The notes: generated from the letters alone by a model not told the origin. 64,000 nucleotides of DNA from Pseudomonas matsuisoli (GCF_014647635.1 NZ_BMPO01000003.1:372001-436000), one strand, 5' to 3'. Positions 1 to 9,996 are shown, counted from the stretch's first letter. Numbers and translations are program-made.

Positions 1-899
1 GTGACGCGATCGGCGCGTACATGCTTGCCTCGGGGTTGATCGTACTGTGCGGGGTCACGCGTAGTTTCGATACGATCATGCGGCGCATTCCTGGCTCCAT
101 AGCCGCGGCGCTGCTGGCGGGCGTGTTGTTCAAAATAGGACTGGAAATCTGTAATGCCGCCGAGCAACAGACGCTTCTGGTAACCGCAATGTTGCTAGCC
201 TACCTGCTGGGCAAGCGCCTTCTGCCCCGCTACGCCGTACTCGCGGCGCTGCTGACCGGATGTGGCATCAGCGCGGTGCTCGGCCTTTTTGACTTCAGCC
301 ATTTCCAATTGCGCGTGACGACGCCCACCTGGACCACGCCCACGTTTTCGCTCTCAGCGGCGATAAGCATTGCGATACCACTCTTCATCGTGGCAATGGC
401 CTCACAGAATCTCCCTGGCATGGCCGTACTGCGTGCAAATGGCTACGATGTTCCCGCCTCGCCATTGCTCAACGTGACGGGCATCACGTCGATTTTGCTG
501 GCGCCTTTCGGCTCCCACGGCATCCATATGGCAGCGATCAGCGCCGCCATATGTGCAGGCCCGGAAGCCCATGTCGATCCTCGTCGACGCTATACGGCTG
601 CCATTTGGTGCGGCGCTTTCTATGGCATAGCCGGCATGTTCGGCGCAACGCTCGCGGCGTTGTTCGCCGCGCTGCCGACCGCACTTATCCTGTCCATCGC
701 CGCGCTGGCGCTGTTTGCGTCGATCATCGGCGGCCTAACCCAGGCCATGAGTGAATCCAAAGAGCGAGAAGCTGCACTCATCACCTTTCTGGTCACAGCC
801 TCCGGGATGAGCCTGTTCGGCATTGGCTCGGCGTTTTGGGGAATCGTCGCGGGAATGGCCACGCTGCTCATATTAAACGGTCGCACAAAGCGCGCTTAG
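1..899 (+). CDS. benE: BenE-family benzoate/H+ symporter (5' end outside window)
   Basis: C-terminal three quarters of an inner-membrane transporter of the BenE family, which imports benzoate with protons. The reading frame is open from the first bases of the window and at least 299 residues are visible; the family is usually about 390-400 residues, so roughly 100 N-terminal residues are missing. Many hydrophobic helices are seen, with the conserved family stretch around [18 protein letters not shown]. No benzoate-degradation genes lie in the window. The stop codon (897-899) overlaps that of the convergent pyrF (896-898) by two bases, so the two transcripts end inside each other. Family assignment is firm; the substrate is inferred from the family. 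Confidence 0.85.
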   Translation, partial: DAIGAYMLASGLIVLCGVTRSFDTIMRRIPGSIAAALLAGVLFKIGLEICNAAEQQTLLVTAMLLAYLLGKRLLPRYAVLAALLTGCGISAVLGLFDFSHFQLRVTTPTWTTPTFSLSAAISIAIPLFIVAMASQNLPGMAVLRANGYDVPASPLLNVTGITSILLAPFGSHGIHMAAISAAICAGPEAHVDPRRRYTAAIWCGAFYGIAGMFGATLAALFAALPTALILSIAALALFASIIGGLTQAMSESKEREAALITFLVTASGMSLFGIGSAFWGIVAGMATLLILNGRTKRA

Positions 900-1594
900 C
901 CCAACTCAGCGACCACGTTCATGAGCGCCGCATGGGGATCCTCCGCGCGTGCGATCGGTCGCCCGATGACGAGGTAGTCCGAGCCTTCGTCCAGCGCCTG
1001 ACGCGGTGTAAGGATTCGACGCTGATCATCCTGCGCACTGCCGGCAGGGCGAATGCCCGGCGTGACCAACTGCAAACGCGGCTGCACTGTTTTCAGCGCC
1101 TTGGCCTCTTGCGCCGAGCAGACCAAGCCATCCATACCGGCCTTATGCGCTAAGGCGGCGAGCCGCAACACTTGTTCCTGCGGTTCGACATCCAACCCGA
1201 TACCGGCAAGGTCCTCGCGCTCCATACTGGTCAACACGGTCACACCGATCAGCAAAGGCTTAGGCCCATTGAACGCATCCAGCGTCTCCCGGCAAGCGGA
1301 CATCATTCTGAAGCCGCCCGAGCAATGCACGTTGACCATCCACACGCCCATTTCAGCTGCCGCTTTTACCGCCATTGCCGTCGTATTTGGGATGTCGTGG
1401 AATTTGAGATCAAGGAACACTTCGAAACCGCGCTTGTGCAACGCTTCAATGACACTCGCGCTGCAACTGGTGAACAGCTCCTTGCCTACTTTCACTCGGC
1501 AATACGCAGGATCGAGTGTATCCGCGATCGCCAACGCCGCTTCACGTGACGGGAAATCCAAAGCGACGATGATGGGTGTTTGACAAGTCGACAT
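896..1594 (-). CDS. pyrF: Orotidine 5'-phosphate decarboxylase
   Basis: Last step of de novo UMP synthesis: decarboxylates OMP to UMP in the cytoplasm. The 232-residue length is typical. The catalytic Lys-Asp signature [10 protein letters not shown] lies at residues 62-71 (Lys64, Asp67), with Asp13 in the first strand (ALDF). The C-terminal phosphate loop region LVIGRPI is present. It is a single gene between benE and the gcvP leader, with no partner pyrimidine gene nearby. Confidence 0.97.
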   Translation of the reverse strand: MSTCQTPIIVALDFPSREAALAIADTLDPAYCRVKVGKELFTSCSASVIEALHKRGFEVFLDLKFHDIPNTTAMAVKAAAEMGVWMVNVHCSGGFRMMSACRETLDAFNGPKPLLIGVTVLTSMEREDLAGIGLDVEPQEQVLRLAALAHKAGMDGLVCSAQEAKALKTVQPRLQLVTPGIRPAGSAQDDQRRILTPRQALDEGSDYLVIGRPIARAEDPHAALMNVVAELG

Positions 1595-1967
1595 TCACAA
1601 GGCCTCGAAGATAGAACGCGGGCTATTGTCGCAAACTGGCGCGGCTGCAGACCACTCCCGTGACTGTAACGAATTCGAAACCCGTAATATTTTCGTTACA
1701 CACGTATCTTCTCCGCCGCTTGCAATGCTTAACACCGCCGCTCTGATGCAACGATCGAGTCAAGCGTAAGCAAATCGTTACAGGGTGAGCCGCCTTGCCA
1801 ATCATATTGACTCGCTGGATCGTACTCACGCCGCGGGCTCACCTCGGTGGCACCGCTATTGCTACAGACTTTCATTTTCCGACCGTCATCCGACGGCTGT
1901 CGCCGACCTGCGGGAACTGGCCGCCTAAGATGCATCGAATGCCGTGAACGCTCGAGGAATCCGTTGA
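1595..1967. other. Divergent intergenic region pyrF / gcvP
   Basis: A 373-bp gap holding the promoters of pyrF (minus) and gcvP (plus). A GAGGA ribosome-binding site at 1954-1958 sits ten bases before the gcvP ATG. I looked for a glycine riboswitch, common before gcv genes, and could not find its conserved core by eye. Short open frames here have no recognisable product. Confidence 0.5.
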
Positions 1968-4814
1968 ATGTCGCACGAACTCAGTACCCGAAATGAATTT
2001 ATCGCTCGCCATATCGGCCCCAGTGCCGCGGAAGAGCGCACTATGTTGGAACGAGTGGGCTACGATAGCCTGGGTGCGCTCACCGCCAGCGTGATCCCAT
2101 CGGGCATCAAAGGGAGCAGCGTACTTCCGGCGTTCGAGGGATTGGGCGAAGCAGAGGCCCTCGCCGCGATCAAGGCCATTGCTCTGCGCAATCAGGAATT
2201 CAAGACGTATATCGGCCAGGGCTACTACGGCACACTGACGCCCGCCCCGATATTGCGCAACCTGCTGGAAAACCCGGCTTGGTATACGGCGTATACACCC
2301 TATCAGCCCGAGATCTCTCAGGGGCGCCTGGAAGCACTGCTCAATTTTCAAACGCTCGTCATCGATCTGACCGGCCTGCCTATCGCCAATGCGTCATTGC
2401 TCGATGAGGCAACCGCTGCCGCCGAAGCCATGACCTTCTGCAAACGTCTGTCGAAGAATAAATCCAGCGAGCGCTTTTTCGCGTCGAAGCACTGTTTACC
2501 GCAGACGATCGACGTGCTGAAAACACGTGCTGAGCCCTTGGGAATCGAAGTCGTCGTGGGCGATGAATTCGAGATCGAGGACGCGAGCCCTTTCTTCGGC
2601 GCACTGTTGCAGTACCCGGCGGCCGACGGCGACATCTTCGACTACACGGCCGTCATCGATCGCTTCCATTCGGCCAACGCACTCGTCGCTGTCGCCGCCG
2701 ATCTGCTAGCGCTTACGTTGCTAACGCCGCCCGGTGAATTCGGTGCGGATGTCGCCATAGGCACGGCCCAACGCTTTGGCGTACCGCTCGGGTTCGGCGG
2801 CCCCCACGCGGCTTACTTCGCCACCCGGGACACCTTCAAACGCGACATGCCCGGCCGACTGGTCGGCTTATCCATCGACCGCCATGGCAATCCTGCCCTG
2901 CGTCTGGCAATGCAAACGCGCGAACAACATATTCGCCGGGAGAAGGCGACGAGCAACATCTGCACCGCACAGGTGCTCTTGGCCAACATCGCCAGCATGT
3001 ACGCCGTTTACCACGGACCCGAAGGCCTGAAGCGAATTGCCACGCGGGTTCACAAACTAACCGCGAGCTTCGCGCAGGGACTGCGTACATTGGGCCTCAC
3101 TGTCGAGCAAACAGTGTTCTTCGATACCGTCACCGTCGCGGTGGCCGATGCGGCGCCCCTCCACGCAACGGCCCATGACCGGGGCATTAACCTGCGTGTC
3201 ATCGACACGACGCACATCGGTGTTTCGCTGGACGAAAGTACGACGTTGGACGATGTCAGCGAGCTCCTTTCCTTGTTTGCCGGCACCAAATCAGCACCCG
3301 AACTCGAAGGGGCCTCCGACAGCTGGGCGCTACCGGAGGCGTCGCTTCGCCAGTCGGCGATCCTGCAGCATGACGTTTTCAATAAGCATCACTCGGAAAC
3401 CGAATTGATGCGTTATTTGCGCAAACTCGCCGACAAGGACCTCGCCCTCGATCGCACCATGATCCCCCTGGGCTCATGCACGATGAAGCTCAACGCAGCC
3501 AGCGAGATGATCCCGATCACCTGGTCGGAATTCGGCAACCTGCACCCGTTCGCGCCAGCGGAGCAAGCCCAGGGTTACCAGCAGCTCACCCACGAGCTGG
3601 AAGAAATGCTCTGTGCGGCGACCGGCTACGACGCCGTTTCTCTCCAGCCAAACGCGGGCTCGCAAGGTGAGTACGCAGGCCTTTTGGCCATTCGTGCTTA
3701 TCACCTGAGCCGCGGCGATGAGCAGCGGGACATCTGCCTGATCCCTTCTTCAGCCCATGGCACCAACCCCGCCACGGCAAGCATGGTCGGCATGCGCGTG
3801 GTCGTGACGGCATGCGATAGCCGCGGCAACGTCGACATCGAGGATTTGCGCGCGAAGGCCGTCGAGCACAAAGACCGTCTCGCTGCGCTGATGATCACCT
3901 ACCCATCCACCCACGGCGTGTTCGAAGAAGGCATCCGGGAAATCTGCCAGATCGTTCACGACAACGGCGGGCAGGTGTATATCGATGGGGCGAACATGAA
4001 CGCCATGGTGGGACTCTGCGCGCCAGGTAAATTCGGTGGCGACGTATCGCACCTCAACCTGCATAAGACATTCTGCATTCCGCACGGGGGCGGTGGTCCG
4101 GGCGTAGGGCCGATCGGTGTGAAGTCGCACCTGGCGCCGTTCCTACCCGGTCACGGCCATTGGGAGCACAAGGCGGGCCCGGTAAGCGCTGCGCCATTTG
4201 GCAGCGCCAGCATCCTGCCTATTTCTTGGATGTACATGAAGATGATGGGAGGCGACGGCCTTACCCGTGCATCACAGATGGCCATTCTCGGTGCCAACTA
4301 CATTGCCCGCCGGCTAGAAGAGCATTATCCCGTGCTCTATACCGGCAGCAACGGCCTGGTCGCTCACGAATGCATCCTTGATCTTCGTCCTTTGAAAGAC
4401 AGCAGTGGGGTCACGGTGGATGATGTAGCCAAGCGCCTGATCGACTTCGGTTTCCACGCCCCCACGATGTCGTTCCCGGTTCCCGGCACGCTGATGATCG
4501 AGCCTACGGAAAGTGAGTCCTTGGAGGAACTGGATCGCTTCTGCGAAGCCATGATCGCTATCCGAGAAGAGATTCGCACCCTCGAGCGTGGCGAATCAGA
4601 CCCGCAAGACAATCCGCTGAAGAATGCACCTCACACTGCGGCCGAACTGGTGGGCGAATGGACGCACCCTTATAGCCGCGAGCAGGCGGTTTATCCGGTT
4701 CGTTCTCTGGTCGACGGCAAGTACTGGCCACCCGTGGGAAGAGTGGACAACGTGTACGGCGACCGCAATCTGGTCTGCGCCTGCCCGTCTATCGAGGCCT
4801 ATCAGGACGCCTAA
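1968..4814 (+). CDS. gcvP: Glycine dehydrogenase (decarboxylating), P-protein
   Basis: PLP-dependent P-protein of the glycine cleavage system: decarboxylates glycine and passes the aminomethyl group to lipoyl-H protein. At 948 residues it is the fused single-chain form seen in proteobacteria. The PLP lysine is Lys700 in [16 protein letters not shown], and the N-terminal half carries the expected [19 protein letters not shown] region. The TAA stop (4812-4814) lies exactly at the left end of a palindromic insertion element. Downstream is gcvT; gcvH, which many genomes place in the same cluster, is absent. Confidence 0.97.
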   Translation: MSHELSTRNEFIARHIGPSAAEERTMLERVGYDSLGALTASVIPSGIKGSSVLPAFEGLGEAEALAAIKAIALRNQEFKTYIGQGYYGTLTPAPILRNLLENPAWYTAYTPYQPEISQGRLEALLNFQTLVIDLTGLPIANASLLDEATAAAEAMTFCKRLSKNKSSERFFASKHCLPQTIDVLKTRAEPLGIEVVVGDEFEIEDASPFFGALLQYPAADGDIFDYTAVIDRFHSANALVAVAADLLALTLLTPPGEFGADVAIGTAQRFGVPLGFGGPHAAYFATRDTFKRDMPGRLVGLSIDRHGNPALRLAMQTREQHIRREKATSNICTAQVLLANIASMYAVYHGPEGLKRIATRVHKLTASFAQGLRTLGLTVEQTVFFDTVTVAVADAAPLHATAHDRGINLRVIDTTHIGVSLDESTTLDDVSELLSLFAGTKSAPELEGASDSWALPEASLRQSAILQHDVFNKHHSETELMRYLRKLADKDLALDRTMIPLGSCTMKLNAASEMIPITWSEFGNLHPFAPAEQAQGYQQLTHELEEMLCAATGYDAVSLQPNAGSQGEYAGLLAIRAYHLSRGDEQRDICLIPSSAHGTNPATASMVGMRVVVTACDSRGNVDIEDLRAKAVEHKDRLAALMITYPSTHGVFEEGIREICQIVHDNGGQVYIDGANMNAMVGLCAPGKFGGDVSHLNLHKTFCIPHGGGGPGVGPIGVKSHLAPFLPGHGHWEHKAGPVSAAPFGSASILPISWMYMKMMGGDGLTRASQMAILGANYIARRLEEHYPVLYTGSNGLVAHECILDLRPLKDSSGVTVDDVAKRLIDFGFHAPTMSFPVPGTLMIEPTESESLEELDRFCEAMIAIREEIRTLERGESDPQDNPLKNAPHTAAELVGEWTHPYSREQAVYPVRSLVDGKYWPPVGRVDNVYGDRNLVCACPSIEAYQDA

Positions 4815-4958
4815 GAACCTGTTCACGATCTCGCGAACTAGAGATAAACGGTGGCGAAAACGGCTGAGGCAGCGCAGTTTACGTGTTGTAAATGAGCATG
4901 CCGAAGCCGTTTTCAACGCCGTTTAGCCGACGCGCAGCAGATTGTGAACAGGTTCTAA
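4812..4958. mobile_element. MITE-like 141-bp palindromic element with TAA target duplication
   Basis: A non-coding element between gcvP and gcvT. Its termini are perfect 12-bp inverted repeats, GAACCTGTTCAC at 4815-4826 and GTGAACAGGTTC at 4944-4955. The whole element is an imperfect palindrome centred on 4885: GAAAACGGCT (4856-4865) pairs exactly with AGCCGTTTTC (4905-4914), and TTTAC (4878-4882) with GTAAA (4888-4892). It is flanked on both sides by TAA within a matching CTAAG, consistent with a 3-bp target duplication such as some IS5-family transposases make. The left TAA is the gcvP stop codon. No transposase is inside. Mobility and family are inferred; the symmetry is seen directly. Confidence 0.7.
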
Positions 4959-5030
4959 GCGCTCTGCTCGCCGATCCTGAACAACGCGCCGCACTGCACG
5001 GCGCTTCTCAGCTTAAGCAAAGGAAGTTTA

Positions 5031-6152
5031 ATGACCGTCCCTCTTGCCAAGACCCCGCTTCACGATCTTCATCTCGAACTCGGCGCCCGGATGGTGCCGT
5101 TCGCGGGTTACGAAATGCCCGTCCAATACCCGCTGGGCGTGCTCAAGGAACACCTGCATACACGTGCGAGCGCAGGTCTGTTCGATGTGTCTCACATGGG
5201 CCAAATCATCGTACGCGGTGCCGATGCCTCGCTCGCGTTGGAGTCTCTGGTTCCAGTCGACATCGTCGATTTACCGGTCGGTATGCAGCGCTACGCGATG
5301 TTCACCAATGAACAAGGCGGCATTCTCGATGACTTGATGATCGCCAACCTCGGGGATGGAATCTATTTTCTCGTGGTGAACGCAGCGTGCAAGGAGCAGG
5401 ACCTCGCACATCTGGCGCGGCATCTTGCCGATCGCTGTGAAATTGAAAGCCTATTTGACTCGCGCGCTCTGCTTGCCTTACAGGGCCCAAAAGCCGCTGA
5501 TGTGCTGGCAAGGCTGGCACCAGAAGTGCGCGCGATGACTTTCATGCAGTTCAGGGCGGTCCGCCTGCTGGGTGCGGAGTGTTTTGTCAGCCGCTCGGGC
5601 TACACCGGCGAAGATGGCTTCGAGATCTCGGTGCCCAACGGGCATGCGGAAACGCTCGCGCGCAGCCTGCTTGCAGAAACGGAAGTGGAGCCGATTGGGC
5701 TGGGCGCCCGCGACTCGCTGCGACTCGAAGCGGGCTTGTGTCTGTACGGGCACGACATGGACATCGACATCACGCCGGTCGAAGCAAGCTTACTCTGGGC
5801 GATATCTAAAGCACGTCGCGATGGCGGCAGCCGAGCGGGCGGATTTCCTGGCGCAGCCCGCGTATTTGCGCAACAGCGCGATGGCGTAGGGCGCAAACGC
5901 GTCGGCCTTTTGCCGCAGGAACGCATACCGGTGCGAGAAGGCGCAGAAATTGTCGACGCCAGCGGTGAAGTGGTAGGTCGTGTTTGCAGCGGCGGGTTTG
6001 GCCCGACGCTCAATGCGCCTGTCGCCATGGGCTATATCGATGGCGCGAACGCAGAGATTGGTCGCGAGGTATGGGCGATGGTGAGGGGCAAGCAGGTGCT
6101 GATGCGCGTTACGAAGACGCCATTCGTGCCGCAGCGCTACTACCGAGGATAA
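5031..6152 (+). CDS. gcvT: Aminomethyltransferase, glycine cleavage T-protein
   Basis: T-protein: transfers the methylene group from aminomethyl-H-protein to tetrahydrofolate, releasing ammonia. 373 residues, normal length. N-terminal FDVSHMGQI and central SRSGYTGEDGFEI are family hallmarks. A good ribosome-binding site, AGGAAG at 5021-5026, precedes the ATG. It is 216 bp downstream of gcvP; most of that gap is the palindromic element, followed by a small hairpin (GCGCCG 4986-4991 with CGGCGC 4999-5004). Whether it is still co-transcribed with gcvP is uncertain. Confidence 0.96.
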   Translation: MTVPLAKTPLHDLHLELGARMVPFAGYEMPVQYPLGVLKEHLHTRASAGLFDVSHMGQIIVRGADASLALESLVPVDIVDLPVGMQRYAMFTNEQGGILDDLMIANLGDGIYFLVVNAACKEQDLAHLARHLADRCEIESLFDSRALLALQGPKAADVLARLAPEVRAMTFMQFRAVRLLGAECFVSRSGYTGEDGFEISVPNGHAETLARSLLAETEVEPIGLGARDSLRLEAGLCLYGHDMDIDITPVEASLLWAISKARRDGGSRAGGFPGAARVFAQQRDGVGRKRVGLLPQERIPVREGAEIVDASGEVVGRVCSGGFGPTLNAPVAMGYIDGANAEIGREVWAMVRGKQVLMRVTKTPFVPQRYYRG

Positions 6153-6169
6153 GCGTCCAGCCGAAGGCT

Positions 6170-6739
6170 TCAGCCCTCGCTGGAGCCTATGGCGTCGCCA
6201 ACCAGGGAAACGAATGCTTTGACCGACTCGTCGAGCGTTCCGGAATTGTCCAGTTGTAGAGCACGCTGCGTGCCGTGTTCAGCGTGACGAAATGTCGAAT
6301 TACGGGCCATGCGTGCTTCGATCTCACCGAGCGACTCGCGTCCTCGCGCCAAAAGGCGGCGGCTTAGAACGCCGGAATTCACAGATAGCAGTACCGCCTC
6401 GAGCCCTGGGTACAGCTCCAAGGCCTTCGGCAGGAATTCGCGGGAACCATTAACGAGGACATGCTGGCCCGATTCCAGCCACGCGTTTATCTCGCTCGGT
6501 ATCCCATAGCCCAGGCCGTTCGCACGCCAGTGAAGCGCAAACGCTCCGCGCTCGCGCATTTCTTCGAACTCTACCGGCGTGACGGCGACAGCATCTTCCC
6601 CGGTAGCTTCGGCGGACCGCGTTATGACGCGCTGTGCGATTCGGCAATTCATGCTTTCGAGCTGCTCACGCGCGGCTCGCAGCAAACTGTCCTTACCTGA
6701 GCCAGACGGCCCCATCAGGTAAATCAGTTTTCCCGTCAT
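6170..6739 (-). CDS. phnN: Ribose 1,5-bisphosphate phosphokinase
   Basis: Makes PRPP from ribose 1,5-bisphosphate with ATP; elsewhere the last step of the C-P lyase phosphonate pathway. 189 residues with a P-loop GPSGSGKDS near the N terminus. I chose the ATG at 6739 (MTGKLIYLMG) because GGAAGG at 6744-6749 is well spaced before it; a start at 6769 would add ten unconserved residues. No other phn genes are nearby, so it is an orphan that may supply PRPP by a bypass route. Confidence 0.9.
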   Translation of the reverse strand: MTGKLIYLMGPSGSGKDSLLRAAREQLESMNCRIAQRVITRSAEATGEDAVAVTPVEFEEMRERGAFALHWRANGLGYGIPSEINAWLESGQHVLVNGSREFLPKALELYPGLEAVLLSVNSGVLSRRLLARGRESLGEIEARMARNSTFRHAEHGTQRALQLDNSGTLDESVKAFVSLVGDAIGSSEG

Positions 6740-7066
6740 TGAACCTTCCAGAACCGGTGATGAACACACCGAGATATTTGCTCGTATAGAAGGTGGCGAT
6801 CATACGCCTATTTTTTTCCGCGGAAAGCGGCGCGTAACCGCTGGTGAAAAAGTAGCCCCGGCTTGGGCGCAAATGCCAAATAGAACTGGCCAATAGCCTT
6901 CACACACGGCACAATTCGCCCATATTTTGGCGTCAAAATTCAGATGCCTGGATTAGGTACAAGATGCTGGTCAGGGGAACGTTTCTCTTTTGCACAGGTC
7001 GAACAGGGACAATTTTCCTATATAGCGGAATGCCAGCATCATTCCCACAGACTAACTGGTATATGT
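6740..7066. other. Divergent intergenic region phnN / amrZ
   Basis: A 327-bp region between two divergent genes. It must carry the amrZ promoter, and AmrZ is autoregulated in Pseudomonas, but I cannot point to a certain operator. An open frame runs upstream of amrZ from 6944 but has no conserved content before the AmrZ start. Confidence 0.4.
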
Positions 7067-7396
7067 ATGCGCCCTATGAAGCAGGCTATCTACTCCAGCC
7101 GTACGGCTGACAAATTCGTTGTTCGGCTACCGGAAGGCATGCGCGAACGAATCGCTGACGTAGCGCGCAACCATCACCGCAGCATGAACTCAGAAATCAT
7201 CGCGCGCCTCGAGCAGAGCCTCATTCAAGAGGGCGCCATCGGTGACGAACCCAGCATGCGCATGGACAGCCCCGAGCTGAGCCTACATGAGCGTGAACTG
7301 CTTCAGCGCTTCCGTCAGCTGTCCCGTCGCCAGCAAAATGCTCTTGTTTCTCTAATCGCGCACGACGTCGAGATGGCGGCTAACGAAGACGCCTGA
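7067..7396 (+). CDS. amrZ: AmrZ/AlgZ-type ribbon-helix-helix transcription factor
   Basis: Arc-superfamily DNA-binding regulator; in Pseudomonas AmrZ controls alginate, motility, biofilm and cyclic-di-GMP genes. 109 residues against 108 in P. aeruginosa. The N terminus [20 protein letters not shown] matches AmrZ with a two-residue gap, so the DNA-contacting strand residues are Lys16, Val18 and Arg20. [17 protein letters not shown] forms the helices and [14 protein letters not shown] the tetramerisation tail. The start at 7067 is chosen by family length. A strong terminator follows directly. Confidence 0.92.
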   Translation: MRPMKQAIYSSRTADKFVVRLPEGMRERIADVARNHHRSMNSEIIARLEQSLIQEGAIGDEPSMRMDSPELSLHERELLQRFRQLSRRQQNALVSLIAHDVEMAANEDA

Positions 7397-7416
7397 TCGC
7401 GACATCCTGTTCAATC

Positions 7417-7444
7417 AAAAAGACCGGCATTTGCCGGTCTTTTT
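7417..7444. terminator. Rho-independent terminator after amrZ (bidirectional)
   Basis: Stem AAGACCGGC / GCCGGTCTT with a short loop, preceded by A5 and followed by T5, so it can work on both strands. It closes amrZ on the plus strand and lies beyond the 3' end of mgtE on the minus strand. Confidence 0.9.
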
Positions 7445-7530
7445 GATTCCGCATGACGAAGTGCGAATCGCTAGGAATTAGGCAGTGGCGACCTGCACGA
7501 CTACTGTCGCCAAGGTCGCCCTTAAACGCC

Positions 7531-8973
7531 TTACAGCAAGAACAAGGACGCAAGGCCCAGGAAGATAAAGAAGCCACCGCTATCGGTCATGGCGGTGATC
7601 ATAACGCTCGCCCCCATGGCCGGATCGCGACCCATCTTCACCAGCGTCATTGGGATCAGCACCCCCATCAGGGCCGCAAGCAATAGATTCAAGGTCATTG
7701 CGACTGTCATCACCACGCCCAATGACCAGCTGCCATAGAGCAGATAGGCGACAGCACCGATAACCCCTCCCCAGACCACCCCATTGACGAGGGACACACC
7801 GAGCTCTTTACGCAGAAGCCTGGAGGTGTTGGCGGTATTGACCTGATCGAGCGCCATTGCTCGCACGATCATCGTGATGGTCTGATTACCGGAGTTTCCA
7901 CCAATGCCCGCCACGATAGGCATGAGCGCTGCCAGCGCGACCAGCTTTTCAATGGAGTCTTCGAAAAGCCCAATAACCCGGGAAGCCAGGAAAGCCGTCA
8001 CAAGGTTCACCGCCAGCCACGCCCAGCGGTTGCCAACCGACTTCCAGACCGAGGCGAAGATATCTTCCTCCTCGCGAAGACCTGCCATGTTGAGAACTTC
8101 GGCTTCACCCTCCTCACGAATCAGGTCGACCATCTGATCGATCGTCAGACGCCCGATCAACTTCCCGTTCTTGTCGACCACCGGAGATGAAACGAGGTCG
8201 TACCGCTCGAACGCTTGCGCGGCCTCGTAAGCATCACCATCGGGATGAAAGCTGACCGGGTCGGCTGCCATGACCTCGGCAACCTGCTTTTCGGGATCGT
8301 TGACGAGTAGCCGCTTGATCGGCAGGACACCCTTGAGCACCCCATCGTAATCGACCACGAATAGCTTGTCGGTATGGCCCGGCAGCTCCTTAAGACGACG
8401 CAAATAGCGCAGTACGACTTCGAGCGCGACATCCTCACGGATGGTTACCATCTCGAAGTCCATGAGCGCACCGACTCGGTCGTCTTCATACGAAAGCACC
8501 GAACGAACGCGCTCACGCTGCTGCGCGTCGAGACTTTCCATGAGCTCATGAACGACGTCCCGAGGCAGCTCGGCTGCAAGATCCGCCAGCTCATCCGCAT
8601 CGAGCTCCTTGGCTGCTGCAAGGATCTCGTGGTCGTCCATGTCCGCTAGAAGCGTCTCACGCACGGCATCCGATACTTCCAGCAGGATTTCACCGTCGCG
8701 ATCCGCTTTGACCAGCTGCCAGACCATCAGACGGTCGTCGAGCGGCAGTGCTTCGAGAATGTACGCGATGTCTGCCGGATGCAGTTCGTCGAGGCGACGC
8801 TGTAGCTTTACGAGGTTCTGGCGGTGAACCAGATTCTCGACCCGCGCCTGATTCGGCCCTTCCTGGCGATGAGCGAGTTCTTCGACGAGATGATGACGGT
8901 TAAGGAGATCGACTACCTGTGCGAGGCGGTCCTGCAGACTTTCCTGCGGCTTCTTGGCTTGTACTTCGGTCAT
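7531..8973 (-). CDS. mgtE: Magnesium transporter MgtE
   Basis: Mg2+-gated inner-membrane Mg2+ channel. 480 residues: soluble MgtE N domain (about 40-150), two CBS domains (about 155-270), and a five-helix membrane domain (about 310-480). The ion-selectivity region PIVAGIGGNSGNQTITMIVR and the final MTDSGGFFIFLGLA are conserved. Single gene, divergent from the small exported protein upstream. Confidence 0.96.
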   Translation of the reverse strand: MTEVQAKKPQESLQDRLAQVVDLLNRHHLVEELAHRQEGPNQARVENLVHRQNLVKLQRRLDELHPADIAYILEALPLDDRLMVWQLVKADRDGEILLEVSDAVRETLLADMDDHEILAAAKELDADELADLAAELPRDVVHELMESLDAQQRERVRSVLSYEDDRVGALMDFEMVTIREDVALEVVLRYLRRLKELPGHTDKLFVVDYDGVLKGVLPIKRLLVNDPEKQVAEVMAADPVSFHPDGDAYEAAQAFERYDLVSSPVVDKNGKLIGRLTIDQMVDLIREEGEAEVLNMAGLREEEDIFASVWKSVGNRWAWLAVNLVTAFLASRVIGLFEDSIEKLVALAALMPIVAGIGGNSGNQTITMIVRAMALDQVNTANTSRLLRKELGVSLVNGVVWGGVIGAVAYLLYGSWSLGVVMTVAMTLNLLLAALMGVLIPMTLVKMGRDPAMGASVMITAMTDSGGFFIFLGLASLFLL

Positions 8974-9274
8974 GGCAAGCTCCGCCCCAGCAGCGGTATG
9001 CCATCAGGGCTCAATCGATAAATGATCGCTGAAAGAAAAGAGTTGAGTAACTACTGGGTAAGTCCATGGAAGGGTCCACAAGTCCCGGCGGGACTGACGG
9101 GCGACATGATACACAGCTGCGAGGCCACCGCATAAAATATTGATGAGAAACCAATCAGTTGCGAAGAGTTGCTTAAATGGGACCACGGTGCGCACCCGCA
9201 CGCAAAATGGCCATCCAAGCGTATCTTTGTATAGCAAGTTAGGTACGCTTCCATGACGTCAAGGAGGACGTTAG
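8974..9274. other. Divergent intergenic region mgtE / DUF4124 gene
   Basis: About 300 bp holding two divergent promoters. I see no RNA gene, repeat or Mg2+-responsive leader that I could support. A clear AAGGAGG ribosome-binding site near 9263-9269 serves the downstream plus-strand gene. Confidence 0.4.
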
Positions 9275-9748
9275 ATGAACGTTTTGATTCCACTTGCCTG
9301 TTGCTGCGCAGCAATCCTGAGCGCGCCCACTCACGCCACAGCGATTTACCGATGCGTCGATTCGAATGGTCATGCGACCTTCACGACACATGGATGCTCA
9401 TCTTCCGCGGGCGTATCAACGATCACCGCGCACAATCCGAGCCCTGGTGGCTATCAGGGGCCACTTATGCCGCCTGCTGCCTCGCACGACATCTCAGCAA
9501 TCAACACATTGACTGTCGTTGGCGGCCGGGATGACGGCTGCGGCAACACGGTCACAGGCCGCGAACGGCGAGAAGCGCTCATCAGAAAAGACATTCGCGC
9601 CGGAATGACGCAAAGGGACATTGAAAGCATGCTCGGCCGACCCAACCGAATCACCGCACGCAACGGTAAAACACGGTATGACTATCAAGATAGGCAGGGT
9701 AATAAATGGCAGGTCACGTTCGACGAGAACAATTGCGTTCTGAAATGA
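9275..9748 (+). CDS. Exported DUF4124-containing protein
   Basis: 157 residues with a Sec signal peptide (hydrophobic segment with CCC, likely cleaved after SAPTHATA). Residues about 24-45 (IYRCVDSNGHATFTTHGC) match the DUF4124 pattern of secreted proteobacterial proteins. The C-terminal part GMTQRDIESMLGRPNRI resembles the SmpA/OmlA-like module of envelope proteins. Function is unknown; periplasmic location is inferred. A strong SD precedes the ATG and a terminator follows. Confidence 0.75.
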   Translation: MNVLIPLACCCAAILSAPTHATAIYRCVDSNGHATFTTHGCSSSAGVSTITAHNPSPGGYQGPLMPPAASHDISAINTLTVVGGRDDGCGNTVTGRERREALIRKDIRAGMTQRDIESMLGRPNRITARNGKTRYDYQDRQGNKWQVTFDENNCVLK

Positions 9749-9776
9749 AAAAGCCCGCTAAAAGCGGGCTTTTTCA
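9747..9776. terminator. Rho-independent terminator
   Basis: AAAAAGCCCGC-TAAA-GCGGGCTTTTT directly after the DUF4124 gene stop. It has A and T tracts on both sides, so it can also end the minus-strand tRNA-Arg transcript. Confidence 0.9.
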
Positions 9777-9780
9777 TATA

Positions 9781-9857
9781 TGGCGCACTCGGGAGGATTC
9801 GAACCTCCGACCGCCCGGTTCGTAGCCGGGTACTCTATCCAGCTGAGCTACGAGTGC
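9781..9857 (-). tRNA. tRNA-Arg (anticodon ACG), copy 1
   Basis: 77 nt including an encoded CCA. Full cloverleaf with anticodon loop CTACGAA, giving ACG, which is read as ICG for CGU/C/A codons. The acceptor stem starts GCACTCG and pairs with CGAGTGC. It is last in a tandem tRNA-Ser, tRNA-Arg, tRNA-Arg run downstream of csrA. Confidence 0.97.
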
Positions 9858-9919
9858 GTAGCCTTCAAACACCGTTCAAGAAGCTTGAAGGATGAGGCCG
9901 CATTGCTGCATGCCTTATA

Positions 9920-9996
9920 TGGCGCACTCAGGAGGATTCGAACCTCCGACCGCCCGGTTCGTAGCCGGGTACTCTATCCAGCTGAGCTATGAGTGC
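9920..9996 (-). tRNA. tRNA-Arg (anticodon ACG), copy 2
   Basis: 77 nt including CCA, identical to the copy 60 bp away except for the last acceptor-stem pair: GCACTCA pairs with TGAGTGC here, GCACTCG with CGAGTGC there. The two changes compensate, so both copies should fold and be functional. Confidence 0.97.

Noticed and set aside
1595-1967. Glycine riboswitch before gcvP
   Set aside because: I searched by eye for the tandem aptamer core and could not find its conserved pairs. A covariance-model search would settle it.
4892-5311. Possible gene between gcvP and gcvT
   Set aside because: The frame begins inside the palindromic element and continues through the gcvT coding region in another frame; it is not a missing gcvH.
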